64,000 nucleotides of DNA from Pantoea sp. At-9b (lineage in GTDB: Bacteria > Pseudomonadota > Gammaproteobacteria > Enterobacterales > Enterobacteriaceae). The notes under the pieces were generated by a model. That model made no database searches. It was not told the origin of the DNA and saw nothing but the letters and a program-made list of their open reading frames with translations. Location: the NCBI RefSeq assembly GCF_000175935.2, contig NC_014840.1, positions 248,001 through 312,000 on the forward strand, read 5' to 3'. A program made the translations under genes and the position numbers. Within the stretch, counting starts at the first letter, position 1. Every line of letters begins with the position of its first letter. This document shows, one piece after another, positions 26,281 to 35,477 of the stretch.

Positions 26281-26459
26281 CTCGTACACCCGCTATTTAA
26301 TTACTGCTCCGAAGCAATTTATACGCTTATCGGCCGCATAGCCTTGCGTCATAAATGCCAGAATGAATGTTCGATGTACGTTAACCAATTACGGTCGGAA
26401 TTTATTTATGGCATGACGTCAGGCGGGAATAACCTGCACATCATTAATGGAGAATGACC

Positions 26460-27287
26460 ATGAGCTTTATTACTACATCTGACAAAACCCGTATCTTTTA
26501 TAAAGACTGGGGTGACAAAAATGCCCAGCCAGTTATTTTCTCACACGGATGGCCACTCAGTTCTGATGCATGGGACGGGCAAATGCTCTTTCTGTTGCAG
26601 CAAGGTTACCGGGTAATTGCACACGATCGTCGCGGACACGGTCGCTCAGATCAGCCAGCTTACGGCAATAATATGGACACCTACGCCGATGACCTGGCAG
26701 CCCTGCTGGATGAGCTGGATATTAAAAATGCGGTGCTGGTGGGTCACTCGACCGGGGGCGGTGAAGTTGCTCACTACATCGGTCGCCATGGTGTAGGCCG
26801 AGTGGCTAAAGCCGTACTGGTGGGGGCGGTGCCACCGGTCATGGTTTCAACGGCACAGTGGCCGGAAGGGACTGATATCTCGGTATTTGATAACATTCGT
26901 CAGAGCGTGATGGATAACCGTTCAGACTTTTATCTCAACCTGGCGATTCCTTTCTATGGCATGAACCGGGAGGGTGTGGCGATCAACGAAGGTCTGCGCC
27001 TGAGCTTCTGGAATCAGGGGATGGCGGGATCGATTGTCGGCCAGTACGCCTGTATCAAAGAGTTCTCTGAAGTGGACTACACGGAAGACCTGAAAAAGAT
27101 TACCGTTCCGGCGCTGGTTATTCATGGTGATGACGACCAGATTGTCCCCATCGCTCATTCAGGCATCCTTGCGGCAGATATTATTCCCAATGCTGAGTTG
27201 AAGATTTATGTCGGTGCGTCACATGGCCTGGCAGCAACGCATCAGAACCAGCTTAATAATGATCTTCTGGCATTTATTAAATCCTGA
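26460..27287 (+). CDS. Alpha/beta hydrolase, non-heme chloroperoxidase-like
   Basis: A 275-residue hydrolase close to bacterial non-heme haloperoxidases and perhydrolases. It opens with the beta hairpin [16 protein letters not shown], has the oxyanion motif [16 protein letters not shown] near 28-43, the nucleophile elbow GHSTGGGE near residue 95, the acid in [10 protein letters not shown] near 223 and the histidine in [10 protein letters not shown] near 250. Such enzymes hydrolyse esters or make peracids. ATG 26460 is chosen over 26454 from GGAGA spacing. A strong 15-bp terminator hairpin follows. Confidence 0.9.
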   Translation: MSFITTSDKTRIFYKDWGDKNAQPVIFSHGWPLSSDAWDGQMLFLLQQGYRVIAHDRRGHGRSDQPAYGNNMDTYADDLAALLDELDIKNAVLVGHSTGGGEVAHYIGRHGVGRVAKAVLVGAVPPVMVSTAQWPEGTDISVFDNIRQSVMDNRSDFYLNLAIPFYGMNREGVAINEGLRLSFWNQGMAGSIVGQYACIKEFSEVDYTEDLKKITVPALVIHGDDDQIVPIAHSGILAADIIPNAELKIYVGASHGLAATHQNQLNNDLLAFIKS

Positions 27288-27297
27288 ATCAGGAATG

Positions 27298-27340
27298 CTT
27301 ACTACCTTATCCATCGATAGGGTGGTAAGCGTATTTATTT
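27298..27340 (+). terminator. Terminator after the hydrolase gene
   Basis: A 15-bp stem (27298-27312 with 27317-27331, three G-T pairs) and a CATC loop, followed by GTATTTATTT. It begins 10 bases after the stop codon. Confidence 0.7.
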
Positions 27341-27494
27341 AAATGCATTTGATTTGCTATCCCCACAGGTTACAAGCCCCGCTATAAACGACTTAAAAAT
27401 TCGAGACAGAACTACGAACCATGGTTAAAATGGACGCGCTTACATCATTTAAAAGCAAAATTTTATCGGGATGATAACCTGGCAGGGTATAAAA

Positions 27495-27968
27495 ATGAGA
27501 ACCGCTTCCATTCTTTTCGCTTCAGCTTTGCTATGCCTTTCAGCTACACAAGTACAGGCAGAGACCGGCTCCGGACTTCCAATGAATCAAGTTTATCTGG
27601 GAGCAATCCATCTCCCGGATTTCAATGGAAGAGACAGTCAATACGCCAGATTTAAAACAAGAATTACCAACGAAATGAAGACCGGACCAAATTTTGCGGG
27701 CCACTATGCCATCGTGACTGTTGGGTGCGGCACCAGTTGTAACTTTTCCTTTGTGGGGGACGTAGCGACAGGTCAGGTCTACACCTTTCCTTATGGCGGG
27801 GAACAATACTACATGCTTCAGTTGCGATACGGGGTTAAAGATAACTCTGTATCGGTAAGATGGGTAGAAAACGAAGTATGTAATTCTGACTACATTAGCT
27901 GGAATGGTCATGAGTTCACTTCTACTGGCAAAACTGTCCTCGGGGCAAGAGAAAAGTGTGACTATTAA
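27495..27968 (+). CDS. Exported protein of unknown function
   Basis: A 157-residue precursor. MRTASILFASALLCLSATQVQA is a good signal peptide. The mature part has four cysteines (VGCGTSC, EVCN and REKC), which could form two disulfides in the periplasm, and the blocks MKTGPNFAGHYAIVTVGCGTSCNFSFVGD and YYMLQLRYGVKDNSVSVRW. I recognise the general type, common in enterobacteria, but not a function. ATG 27495 follows AGGGTATAA; an upstream start at 27471 would spoil the signal peptide. It lies just before DUF1471 cassette B. Confidence 0.72.
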   Translation: MRTASILFASALLCLSATQVQAETGSGLPMNQVYLGAIHLPDFNGRDSQYARFKTRITNEMKTGPNFAGHYAIVTVGCGTSCNFSFVGDVATGQVYTFPYGGEQYYMLQLRYGVKDNSVSVRWVENEVCNSDYISWNGHEFTSTGKTVLGAREKCDY

Positions 27969-28171
27969 CGCGTAGTGATCACTCCCCTCTCCGTATCCCT
28001 GTTCAGAGAGGGGGAAACTTTTCTGCTCCCTTCTGTCGCATAATATTCATTCAATATTTTTGAACTCTATCAGCAAAACCCTCAGCTTTTCCTCACCGCT
28101 CGACAGGTCTATTCTCTCTCACATCGAGGCACAACGCCTCACCGACTAAACAAACTTCTGAGGAAATGACC

Positions 28172-28381
28172 ATGAAATCTATCAAAACTTTCGTTGCAGT
28201 TGCGGCCCTGTCACTGGTTTCTTTCGGCAGCTTTGCCCAGAGCATTACCGCTTCCGCTTCAACCCTGGACGGTGCAGAAGCCAAAATCGCCGCGCAGGCA
28301 AAACAGGCAGGTGCTTCCTACAAAATCACCGGCGCACGCGTAGACAACGGAGCTTACCTGTCAGCGGAACTGACTAAATAA
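28172..28381 (+). CDS. DUF1471 periplasmic peptide, gene 1 copy B
   Basis: A 69-residue precursor identical in protein sequence to gene 1 of copy A; only silent base changes are seen (for example GGC to GGT in the LDGAE codons). It has the same signal peptide, DUF1471 domain, preferred ATG 8 bases after GAGG, and the leader pair CCTCAG / CTGAGG that can hide the ribosome site. Perfect protein conservation with silent changes argues for selection or gene conversion, not a fresh duplication. Confidence 0.88.
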   Translation: MKSIKTFVAVAALSLVSFGSFAQSITASASTLDGAEAKIAAQAKQAGASYKITGARVDNGAYLSAELTK

Positions 28382-28382
28382 G

Positions 28383-28453
28383 GTAATAATTAGCAAGATC
28401 ACAGTTATCGCACTAATTATCAATTATGAAACGATAACTGTAGTTATTATTAC
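28383..28453 (+). promoter_or_regulatory. Intercistronic stem-loop between the DUF1471 genes (copy B)
   Basis: Same 10-bp ACAGTTATCG / CGATAACTGT stem and outer GTAATAA / TTATTAC arms as in copy A. The only change noticed, A to T, lies in the loop, which supports a structural role for the stem. Confidence 0.55.
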
Positions 28454-28504
28454 TTTCATCGAAGGCGCACAGCCTTCCAACCAGACAAATTAAGGATTAA
28501 GACC

Positions 28505-28720
28505 ATGAAAACTATCAAAGCACTGTCAATCGCCGCTGTAGCCGCTCTTTCCCTGATGTCAGCAGCCAGCTTCGCGCAAAGCATCTCTGTGACCTCTTCA
28601 ACGCTGGACGGTGCAGAAGCGAAAATCGCTGCACAGGCAGCCCAGCAGGGTGCACAGTACAAAATTACCGAAGCGAACACCAATAACCGTGTTCACATGA
28701 CCGCAGAACTGTACAAATAA
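28505..28720 (+). CDS. DUF1471 periplasmic peptide, gene 2 copy B
   Basis: A 71-residue precursor with the same protein sequence as gene 2 of copy A. Silent changes include GCT to GCC in the AAQQ codons, a variant shared with copy C. Same ribosome site AAGGATTAAGACC. It is followed by the strong GGTCGCC-GCAA-GGCGGCC terminator. The iron-linked TonB operon begins 400 bases downstream. Confidence 0.88.
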   Translation: MKTIKALSIAAVAALSLMSAASFAQSISVTSSTLDGAEAKIAAQAAQQGAQYKITEANTNNRVHMTAELYK

Positions 28721-28750
28721 CGGATGGTCGTACAGGGACGTGCCGGAAGA

Positions 28751-28774
28751 GGTCGCCGCAAGGCGGCCTTTTTC
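28751..28774 (+). terminator. Terminator of DUF1471 cassette B
   Basis: GGTCGCC-GCAA-GGCGGCC with one G-T pair, followed by TTTTTC. Confidence 0.8.
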
Positions 28775-29014
28775 GTGTTGCCTGTACGGCAGTGATGAAT
28801 TTTCCCACCATCAACCTTGCCTACCCACTACTCGATCCTCGTTCAGTTTTCTCGCGGCCACCACTTACCAGGGCTGAATACCGGTGAGATCCGTCGCTAC
28901 CCTGCCTGTGCAATGAGGGCGGGTATCCGCTCAGGTTTTGAAGCCGCAGTCCTCGCTCATGGCGCATACGCGAACCCCCGCAAATCGTAAGGATCAGAGA
29001 TTTTTTACGCTTTA

Positions 29015-29052
29015 TTGATAATGAAATTGTAAATCACTCTCATTATTGTTAG
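29015..29052. promoter_or_regulatory. Overlapping Fur-box-like sites
   Basis: GATAATGAAATTGTAAATC at 29017-29035 matches 13 of 19 positions of the classic Fur box, including the first eight. A second, overlapping 19-mer ending CTCATTATT matches 12 of 19. They lie about 90-110 bases before the TonB gene, where an iron-repressed promoter is expected. Scores were counted by eye. Confidence 0.5.
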
Positions 29053-29127
29053 TGTTCGTATCAAATTCTTACAACTCTTATCTGACATAACAGATCCTGG
29101 ATACAGGTCACGGGTTTTGACAGTCAT

Positions 29128-30036
29128 GTGCCAGTAAAACTCGCCAGAGGCAGATATTGGGCAGTGCATTTAGGGGCAGGGAAGGTTTTGCTGACATCTG
29201 ATTATTCTGTGAAGTCGTCAGGTACGGCTGGGTTTTTGACTCAGTCGCCTTGGTTCTCGCATCGCAAAGCCCTCTCAGTTTGTTCCTCGGTTGCGGCACA
29301 TCTCTTGCTTTTGGTGTTACTGGCGAGCTTCCGTAACGCACCCTTGCCGATAAAGAACGAGGCGGGTCATGCCGGTAATCAAATCTCCGTCGTAAATTTG
29401 AATCAGGCGATGTTGCCGGTTGTTGAGCCGCAGCCTTCTTTACCAGAACCGCAGGTGACGTTGCCCAAAACCGTTGTCGTCAGCAAGGCAGAGATTGTCG
29501 TTGAAAGGCAAAAGCCCGCCACGCAACATCCGCCGGTAAAAAAAGCCATGACGACAGAAAACCAACCTGTCAGGCCGCGCCCGGTGGTGAAACCCGTGTT
29601 ACAGCCAGTAACCACGGATATGCAACGGCAAGCGGAACCCGCACCACAGAAAGCAATATCTGAGTCGACGACCGCCACGGTTACCTCTGGCAGTGGTGGC
29701 GATGCCGCACCGGGTGGTGAAAGCACCTCCGGCCATGCCGCGAAGGGGGCTGGCAATGCAACTACGTCCAGGGTTCGGGTGCTGAACCGTCGGGTCAATT
29801 ATCCTGCCCGCGCTCGCTCAATGGGCGTAGAAGGCCGGGTGAAGGTGCAGTTCGATATCAGTGCGTCTGGAACAATAAAAAATATTCAAATTCTTGCTGA
29901 AGATCCTGCGGGTGTATTTAGCGGCGATCTGCGGCGGGATATTACACGCTGGCGCTATGACATTACTGGTGAAGTTAAAAACCAGATTGTTACCGTTATT
30001 TATAAGTTAGATGGGCGTATTCAGGTCATAAACTGA
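29128..30036 (+). CDS. Energy transducer TonB, FusB-like
   Basis: A TonB-family protein of up to 302 residues. One membrane anchor (VCSSVAAHLLLLVLLASF, about residues 51-68) is followed by a proline/lysine/glutamate-rich periplasmic spacer and a C-terminal TonB domain: NYPARARSMGVEGRVKVQFDISASGTIKNIQIL through TVIYKLDGRIQVIN. It couples the proton-motive force to an outer-membrane receptor. The start is uncertain: GTG 29128 gives an unusually long cytoplasmic N terminus of about 50 residues, and no later ATG fits. A dedicated TonB directly before its receptor gene (20 bases) is a feature of the Fus system. Confidence 0.82.
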   Translation: MPVKLARGRYWAVHLGAGKVLLTSDYSVKSSGTAGFLTQSPWFSHRKALSVCSSVAAHLLLLVLLASFRNAPLPIKNEAGHAGNQISVVNLNQAMLPVVEPQPSLPEPQVTLPKTVVVSKAEIVVERQKPATQHPPVKKAMTTENQPVRPRPVVKPVLQPVTTDMQRQAEPAPQKAISESTTATVTSGSGGDAAPGGESTSGHAAKGAGNATTSRVRVLNRRVNYPARARSMGVEGRVKVQFDISASGTIKNIQILAEDPAGVFSGDLRRDITRWRYDITGEVKNQIVTVIYKLDGRIQVIN

Positions 30037-30056
30037 GTTTCACTTCTGGGAAAATC

Positions 30057-32627
30057 ATGAAAATAGCAGGTTGTATTATTATACCGCTTAGCATGTTTGC
30101 TATGCCATCGGTAGCGGAAACGCATGCCGCAATTCAGGACGTAAATACCACCACCGAAGAATCTGGCACTGAACAGCCGGAGGATTCCGGTGATACCATT
30201 ATTGTTCGCTCTGCGCCAACCAGCCAGACCATGGGCACGCAGGTGATTAACGCCGAACAAATCGCGCGTTATCCGACCGGTAATGGCACCATTACCGAAT
30301 TGCTGAAACACAATCCAAATGTGCGTTTTGCAAACAATACCGACTCCAGCAATAACCCGGGTGAGATTGCGCCGGAGAATGTCTCGTTTCACGGTGAGAA
30401 GTTTTATAACAACAACTTTATGATTGACGGTCTGTCGAACAATAATACTGTCAATCCGGGCAGTAATAATGGTGATTTGACCGCTGATCCCGATGGTTAC
30501 AGCCCGACAGACCTCCCCGCAGGGGGTACGCAGTCGTTCTGGATAAACTCTGAACTGCTTGACAAGCTAGAAGTTTTTGACAGCAATGTCTCTGCAAAAT
30601 ATGGTGATTTCACTGGTGGCGTAGTTGATGCACGTCTGAAAGACCCCTCCCTTGATCGTGCTTCCGGCAGAGTTTCATGGCGTACTACGCGTGACAGCTG
30701 GACGAAATATCATATTGATGAATCAAAGCGTGAAAGTTTTGAAGAGGCGACTGACCTGTCAAATCAACCAAGATTCACTAAAAATTTCTACTCGGTCAGT
30801 GTTAACCAACCTTTAAATGACAGTGCGGGTCTCATCTTCTCGTATAACAGGCAGGAATCGAAGATCCCTTTTTATAACCCCAATATGAATATGTGGACCA
30901 ATCAGGAACGCATTGCCGAAACTTATTTATTGAAGGGAACATGGTTTGCGGAAAATGGGGATATTTTCCGACTGACCGGTATGTACGCGCCACATGAATC
31001 GACTTATTACAAAAAGGAGATGATGAATGGCGGTTTTACCAATAAGGGTGGCGGCTATAGGGCAAATATTGAATGGGAACATTTCGCTCCTTGGGGCAAA
31101 GTGACCAGCCTTGCAGGCTATCAATACGAGCAAAACAAGATCGAGCATGCAGCAGATTCTTACCAGTTATGGTATCGCTACAATACGAGTCGGAACTTCA
31201 CGTCGGATGCAATCACCTGGGGAAGCACCGCTGCTGGCTCTAATGCGCAGTACGGTTACATCGGCGGATACGGTACGTTTGGTACCGACAAGTCCACCAC
31301 CACATTAAAGCAGGACGCAGAATTTAATCCTTTCTCTGCATGGGGCATCACCCATCAACTGGACGCGGGCTGGCAGACAGACTTTTATCAGGCGCGGTAT
31401 CGCCGATTCAGTGATGTTTCCACCAGTACCGGCACCCCGACCATTGACACCAGCGTTGTTTGTACATCTGGAGATGTCTACTGCATTGACGGTGAGCAGT
31501 ATATTAAAAACCGCAGGGTGTATCCGGCACGCAGTGTTGAGGGTAACTACACCAATTACGCCCTCTACCTCCAGGACAGCATGCTTTATAAGCGTCTTGA
31601 AATCACGCCGGGAGTTCGTCTCCAGTACGATGATTTTATGAAGAACCTGACGTTAGCTCCCCGTTTTGCTACATCGCTGGATGTCTTCGGTGACCGTTCA
31701 ACACGTCTGTTTGGCGGTGCCAACCGCTACTACGGGCAGAACCTGCTGGCCTACAAATTGCGTTCGGGGATTAGCGAGTACATTGCTCAGACACGTACCA
31801 GCGCGAACAGTGCCTGGGTCGGAGATACGTCCAAATACAATTCATACGATTACGATATCTCCGATTTGAAAACCCCTTACAGCGATGAACTGTCTCTGGG
31901 GCTGTCCCAGCGAGTGATGGACACCGTCTGGACCCTCAAATGGGTTAACCGTAAAGGCCGCGACCAGTTCGGCCGGGACAGCTACACCGACTCAAGTGGG
32001 CAGAAATATTACATCCTGAACAATAACGCGAAAACGGAAGGGAATACCTGGTCGCTGACAGCGCAACCTATCAGCCCGTATCACTTTAGTGTGGCAGATA
32101 TCAGTTGGGAACTGGGGGCCAGCATCGTCAGGAATAAGTCCAGCTCACAGACGTATTACGATCAGTCGGACAGTGATGACAATATGGTCATCATTGATGG
32201 GAAGTTGATGGAAAAAGGAGACATGAAGGCGCTCGATTACAACACGCCTTGGACCGCCTTTATCAATGTGAATACCTTCTTCCCGGCGATCAATCTGAAC
32301 TGGAGCCAAAACATCGGTTACACCGCGGGGTACACCGGTTATACCACCTCGTCTATTGCCTGCCCTTCGGGTAACAGTGCCTGCGGCAGTTATGAAGGCA
32401 ATGCCAGCCTGTACCAGAAAACCAAATATGACGACTACTTCACCTATGACTGGCGCTTCGCCTGGTCGCAGCCCACTTTCCAGAATCAATCTGTAGAGCT
32501 GACGCTGGACGTGTTGAATGTGTTTGATACCGCTATCGAAGCCAGTCAGACCACCGGCAGCTCTGCCAAAACCGTGACCTACAAAACCGGACGGCAGTTC
32601 TGGTTTGGTGTCGCTTATAACTGGTAA
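30057..32627 (+). CDS. TonB-dependent outer-membrane receptor, FusA/YddB-like
   Basis: An 856-residue outer-membrane receptor. A signal peptide (about 1-20, SVA-ET) is followed by a TonB-box-like DTIIVRSAP near residue 46, a plug domain with ITELLKHNPNVRFAN and FHGEKFYNNNFMIDGLSNNN, and a 22-strand barrel ending in aromatic W. The plug motifs (LEVFDSNVSAKYGDFTGGVVDARLKDP) and the genes around it match the YddB/FusA group. In Pectobacterium FusA imports ferredoxin as an iron source; E. coli YddB partners PqqL. Here import of an iron protein or peptide is likely by context. The start has CTGGGAAAATC upstream. Confidence 0.85.
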   Translation: MKIAGCIIIPLSMFAMPSVAETHAAIQDVNTTTEESGTEQPEDSGDTIIVRSAPTSQTMGTQVINAEQIARYPTGNGTITELLKHNPNVRFANNTDSSNNPGEIAPENVSFHGEKFYNNNFMIDGLSNNNTVNPGSNNGDLTADPDGYSPTDLPAGGTQSFWINSELLDKLEVFDSNVSAKYGDFTGGVVDARLKDPSLDRASGRVSWRTTRDSWTKYHIDESKRESFEEATDLSNQPRFTKNFYSVSVNQPLNDSAGLIFSYNRQESKIPFYNPNMNMWTNQERIAETYLLKGTWFAENGDIFRLTGMYAPHESTYYKKEMMNGGFTNKGGGYRANIEWEHFAPWGKVTSLAGYQYEQNKIEHAADSYQLWYRYNTSRNFTSDAITWGSTAAGSNAQYGYIGGYGTFGTDKSTTTLKQDAEFNPFSAWGITHQLDAGWQTDFYQARYRRFSDVSTSTGTPTIDTSVVCTSGDVYCIDGEQYIKNRRVYPARSVEGNYTNYALYLQDSMLYKRLEITPGVRLQYDDFMKNLTLAPRFATSLDVFGDRSTRLFGGANRYYGQNLLAYKLRSGISEYIAQTRTSANSAWVGDTSKYNSYDYDISDLKTPYSDELSLGLSQRVMDTVWTLKWVNRKGRDQFGRDSYTDSSGQKYYILNNNAKTEGNTWSLTAQPISPYHFSVADISWELGASIVRNKSSSQTYYDQSDSDDNMVIIDGKLMEKGDMKALDYNTPWTAFINVNTFFPAINLNWSQNIGYTAGYTGYTTSSIACPSGNSACGSYEGNASLYQKTKYDDYFTYDWRFAWSQPTFQNQSVELTLDVLNVFDTAIEASQTTGSSAKTVTYKTGRQFWFGVAYNW

Positions 32628-32639
32628 CCCTCCACGTTG

Positions 32640-32684
32640 CCTCCGGCGGAATGCCGGAGGATTTGTGCTGCGCGCTTGCAGCAC
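32640..32684 (+). promoter_or_regulatory. Two GC-rich hairpins between receptor and protease genes
   Basis: CCTCCGGC-GGAAT-GCCGGAGG (32640-32660) and GTGCTGC-GCGCTT-GCAGCAC (32665-32684) are perfect 8- and 7-bp stems. Neither is followed by a T-run. They lie between the receptor stop and the protease ribosome site and may set differential mRNA stability, leaving more receptor than protease message. Confidence 0.5.
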
Positions 32685-32705
32685 CCGATCTTATAAGGAA
32701 GAAAC

Positions 32706-35477
32706 ATGTGTAAACGCAGACGTTTTGCCGGGGTTACACTCTTGCTGCTGGCCTTATCTCAGCCAGCATTGGGTGAAGAAGTGAAAACAACGCTGCCGGT
32801 TGTAACAGAAGGCGTATTGGCTAATGGGCTTCAATACACCCTGGCACCGATCAAATCCGATGCCGGACGCATTGATGTCCGACTGAGCGTGGAGGCCGGA
32901 TCGCTTGATGAAACCAACGATCAGTCAGGTGTGGCGCATATGGTTGAGCATATGGTGTTTCGCGCCAGCGACGCCTGGCCGGAGGGGGTGTCGACGGCGC
33001 TTGCGCAGCAGGGGTGGTCGCGCGGTGCAAATTATAATGCGGTAACCAATTACGAACGCACCCAGTTCATGATGAGCCCGCCTGATGGGGTAAAAGGGTT
33101 AGGTTTAGCCTTACAGGCACTGGCGCAGATGACGGCGCATGCACGTATTACTCAACCTGATCTGGATGATGAACGCAAAGTCATCCTCGAAGAGTGGCGG
33201 GGAAAGCTGGGTGTTGCAGCCCGGATGAACCAGCAGCGCATTGCGGCCCTGCGTGAGGGTTCCCGCTATCCTGACCGACCGACCATCGGGCAAGTTGCAT
33301 CCATTGAGCATACCCCGGCAACCACGCTGCAAGCGTTTTATCAGCGCTGGTATCACCCGGCCAATATGCGTCTCCTGATCATCGGTGATTTCGAGCCAGA
33401 GAAAGTGAAAGCGCTGATTACCCAAAATTTTGCCGGATTACCAGCCATCACTGTTCCGTTGCGGCAGGACAGCGATTACAACCAGCAACTGAAAAAGCAG
33501 CTGCGGGTGATCCATCTGCAGGATTCGGAAAGCGGCGGCAGTCAGGTTTCGTGGGTAAACCGCTTTGATGAAAAACAGATGCAGGGCACCGCAGGTTATC
33601 GGGATCGGTTGATCAACCAAATCACCCTCAGCGTGCTTACCCGTCAGCTCAAACGTCAGCAAAATGCCCTGCCAGACTCGATTGGCAACATCGTCGCGCG
33701 GAAATCTGAAACCGGCCGCTCTACCGTGGCGTTTGGACTGTTTGTTGATGTGATGCCGGGTGACTATAAGTTGGGCCTGGAAACGCTGATCCGTGAGCGC
33801 GAACGGCTGATACGTTTTGGTCTGGATGCAGACGAAGTTGCAGATGTGAAAAGTGATTTATTGGATGCGGCAACGCGTTTGGCGGGCAAACCGGAAAACC
33901 GGACGTTCACTGACTGGGTCCAGACGCTGGCGATTGCCTGGCAGCAACAACAGCCATACGTCGACTCTCAGCAGCGTGGTGTCCGTGCGCTGGCTGAGCT
34001 CAAGACCATCACCAGCGCGGATATTAACGCACGTCTGAAAAAGTGGTTACAGGCACCGGATCAAGTGGTGCAGTTCAGCGTTCCCGGACGGGTTGTCTAC
34101 AGTGTGCCATTGCCTTCCGAGATTCAGCGGATGGTCACGCAAATTTCCACTGAGTCATTAACGCCTACAGTGATGGTAAAGACATCTGCTTTGGCACCCT
34201 TGCCGGATCACGATACTTCGGGTAAACGCACCTCCGTGAAAAATTACCCGGCAGAATCAGTGCAGGAGTGGCAGCTCAGTAACGGCGATCGTGTGGTCTG
34301 GATGAAAACAGCACCGGCAAAAGGCCGTCTGTGGTTCGAAGCGCAGAGTAATGCTGGCTATCTTGGTTATGGGCTGAGTGCCTGGCAGGCGCAATTAGCG
34401 ACTCAATTGTTGAGGTATGGTGCCCCGACGGGTTGGAACGAAGATGACTATCGACGCTGGAAGCAGGACAAGGATCTTTCGCTGAGTGTCAGTCAGCAGG
34501 AGTACAACCTGGAGATCCTCGGAAATGCGCCTGCCAGTGAGCTCAATACACTCCTGCATGCTTATCAATTGCTGCACACTGATAATCATATCGATCCTGC
34601 TTCAATCAAAAACAGCATCCTGACGTTTGCTCGCCAACAGGTCATGCAGGACAGCTCTCTTTCTTCTCAACGTCAGAAAGAAGTGACCAATCTGCGTTAC
34701 GGCAGAGCGTCGTTCGCGATGCCGGATGAAGCCCAGCTTTCGACTCTCAGCGCTGCAACGCTGGCTGAACAGTGGAAAAAAATCAGCGCTGCGCCTGTGA
34801 CCTTCTTTGTGATGGCCGACCTGCCTGAAAATACGCTCCGGGAGGCGGTTGAACGCTATCTGGCAGGTATTAAACGTGGCGTTCCCTTACCCGCCGCACC
34901 GTATGTCGCGTTGCCTGGGCATCGTGAAAAAGTCAGTCAGCTAAACAGTGAACCGAAAGCTGATGTGACGTTATGGAGCTACAGCGATGAAGTCTGGTCG
35001 CCGGAACGCGCAGTACAGGTCAGCATCGCCGAAAATCTGGTTACCCGGCATCTTAAAAAGGTACTGCGCGATGACGCCCGGGGTATCTATAACCTGAGAT
35101 TTAGCACGGTGCTTAATGACAGAACTAACAGGATTGAAACCGAACTACGGTTCAGCACCTCTCCTGAGCGTGCCAGGGAGTTGGCGTTACTCGCCCGGCA
35201 GGCATTTGAACATGCTCAGAGCCAGATCAATGATCGCACCGTGAAAGAGATGAAAGCTTCATTCCGACGTTCACAAGCCTTATGGCAAACCTACGACTTT
35301 ATGACTCAGCGCCGGCTGATACTCAGCTACCGCCATTTCAATAATCCAGGTTATCTCTCCCGCGTTTCATCACTGGATAACGCCATTACCACTGACGGCG
35401 TTCGTGCGATGGCATCGCGTATCTACAACCCGAAAAATCTGGTGATTTACACGGTTCTGCCGCAAGAGAAGAAATAA
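32706..35477 (+). CDS. M16 (insulinase) metalloprotease, PqqL/FusC-like
   Basis: A 923-residue periplasmic zinc protease. A signal peptide (1-24, LG-EE) precedes four M16 domains in tandem. The first carries the inverted zinc motif H-x-x-E-H in AHMVEHMVF (near residue 80) and the distal glutamate in DDERKVILEEW (near 155). The third and fourth domains lack the motif, as usual for this family. PqqL and FusC have this size; FusC cleaves imported ferredoxin in the periplasm to free its iron-sulfur cluster. AAGGA supports the ATG. The stop codon overlaps the next start (TAATG), so it is coupled to the ABC gene. Confidence 0.87.
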   Translation: MCKRRRFAGVTLLLLALSQPALGEEVKTTLPVVTEGVLANGLQYTLAPIKSDAGRIDVRLSVEAGSLDETNDQSGVAHMVEHMVFRASDAWPEGVSTALAQQGWSRGANYNAVTNYERTQFMMSPPDGVKGLGLALQALAQMTAHARITQPDLDDERKVILEEWRGKLGVAARMNQQRIAALREGSRYPDRPTIGQVASIEHTPATTLQAFYQRWYHPANMRLLIIGDFEPEKVKALITQNFAGLPAITVPLRQDSDYNQQLKKQLRVIHLQDSESGGSQVSWVNRFDEKQMQGTAGYRDRLINQITLSVLTRQLKRQQNALPDSIGNIVARKSETGRSTVAFGLFVDVMPGDYKLGLETLIRERERLIRFGLDADEVADVKSDLLDAATRLAGKPENRTFTDWVQTLAIAWQQQQPYVDSQQRGVRALAELKTITSADINARLKKWLQAPDQVVQFSVPGRVVYSVPLPSEIQRMVTQISTESLTPTVMVKTSALAPLPDHDTSGKRTSVKNYPAESVQEWQLSNGDRVVWMKTAPAKGRLWFEAQSNAGYLGYGLSAWQAQLATQLLRYGAPTGWNEDDYRRWKQDKDLSLSVSQQEYNLEILGNAPASELNTLLHAYQLLHTDNHIDPASIKNSILTFARQQVMQDSSLSSQRQKEVTNLRYGRASFAMPDEAQLSTLSAATLAEQWKKISAAPVTFFVMADLPENTLREAVERYLAGIKRGVPLPAAPYVALPGHREKVSQLNSEPKADVTLWSYSDEVWSPERAVQVSIAENLVTRHLKKVLRDDARGIYNLRFSTVLNDRTNRIETELRFSTSPERARELALLARQAFEHAQSQINDRTVKEMKASFRRSQALWQTYDFMTQRRLILSYRHFNNPGYLSRVSSLDNAITTDGVRAMASRIYNPKNLVIYTVLPQEKK

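Larger units (their letters stand above)
28046..28774 (+). repeat. DUF1471 cassette, copy B (two genes)
   Basis: Second copy of the cassette, same orientation as copy A, 10.9 kb away. The two genes encode the same proteins as copy A. The intercistronic stem arms are unchanged. Changes include a base in the intercistronic loop and several silent changes. The left flank (ATTCATTCAATATTTTTGAACTC) is closer to copy C than to copy A. Confidence 0.87.
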
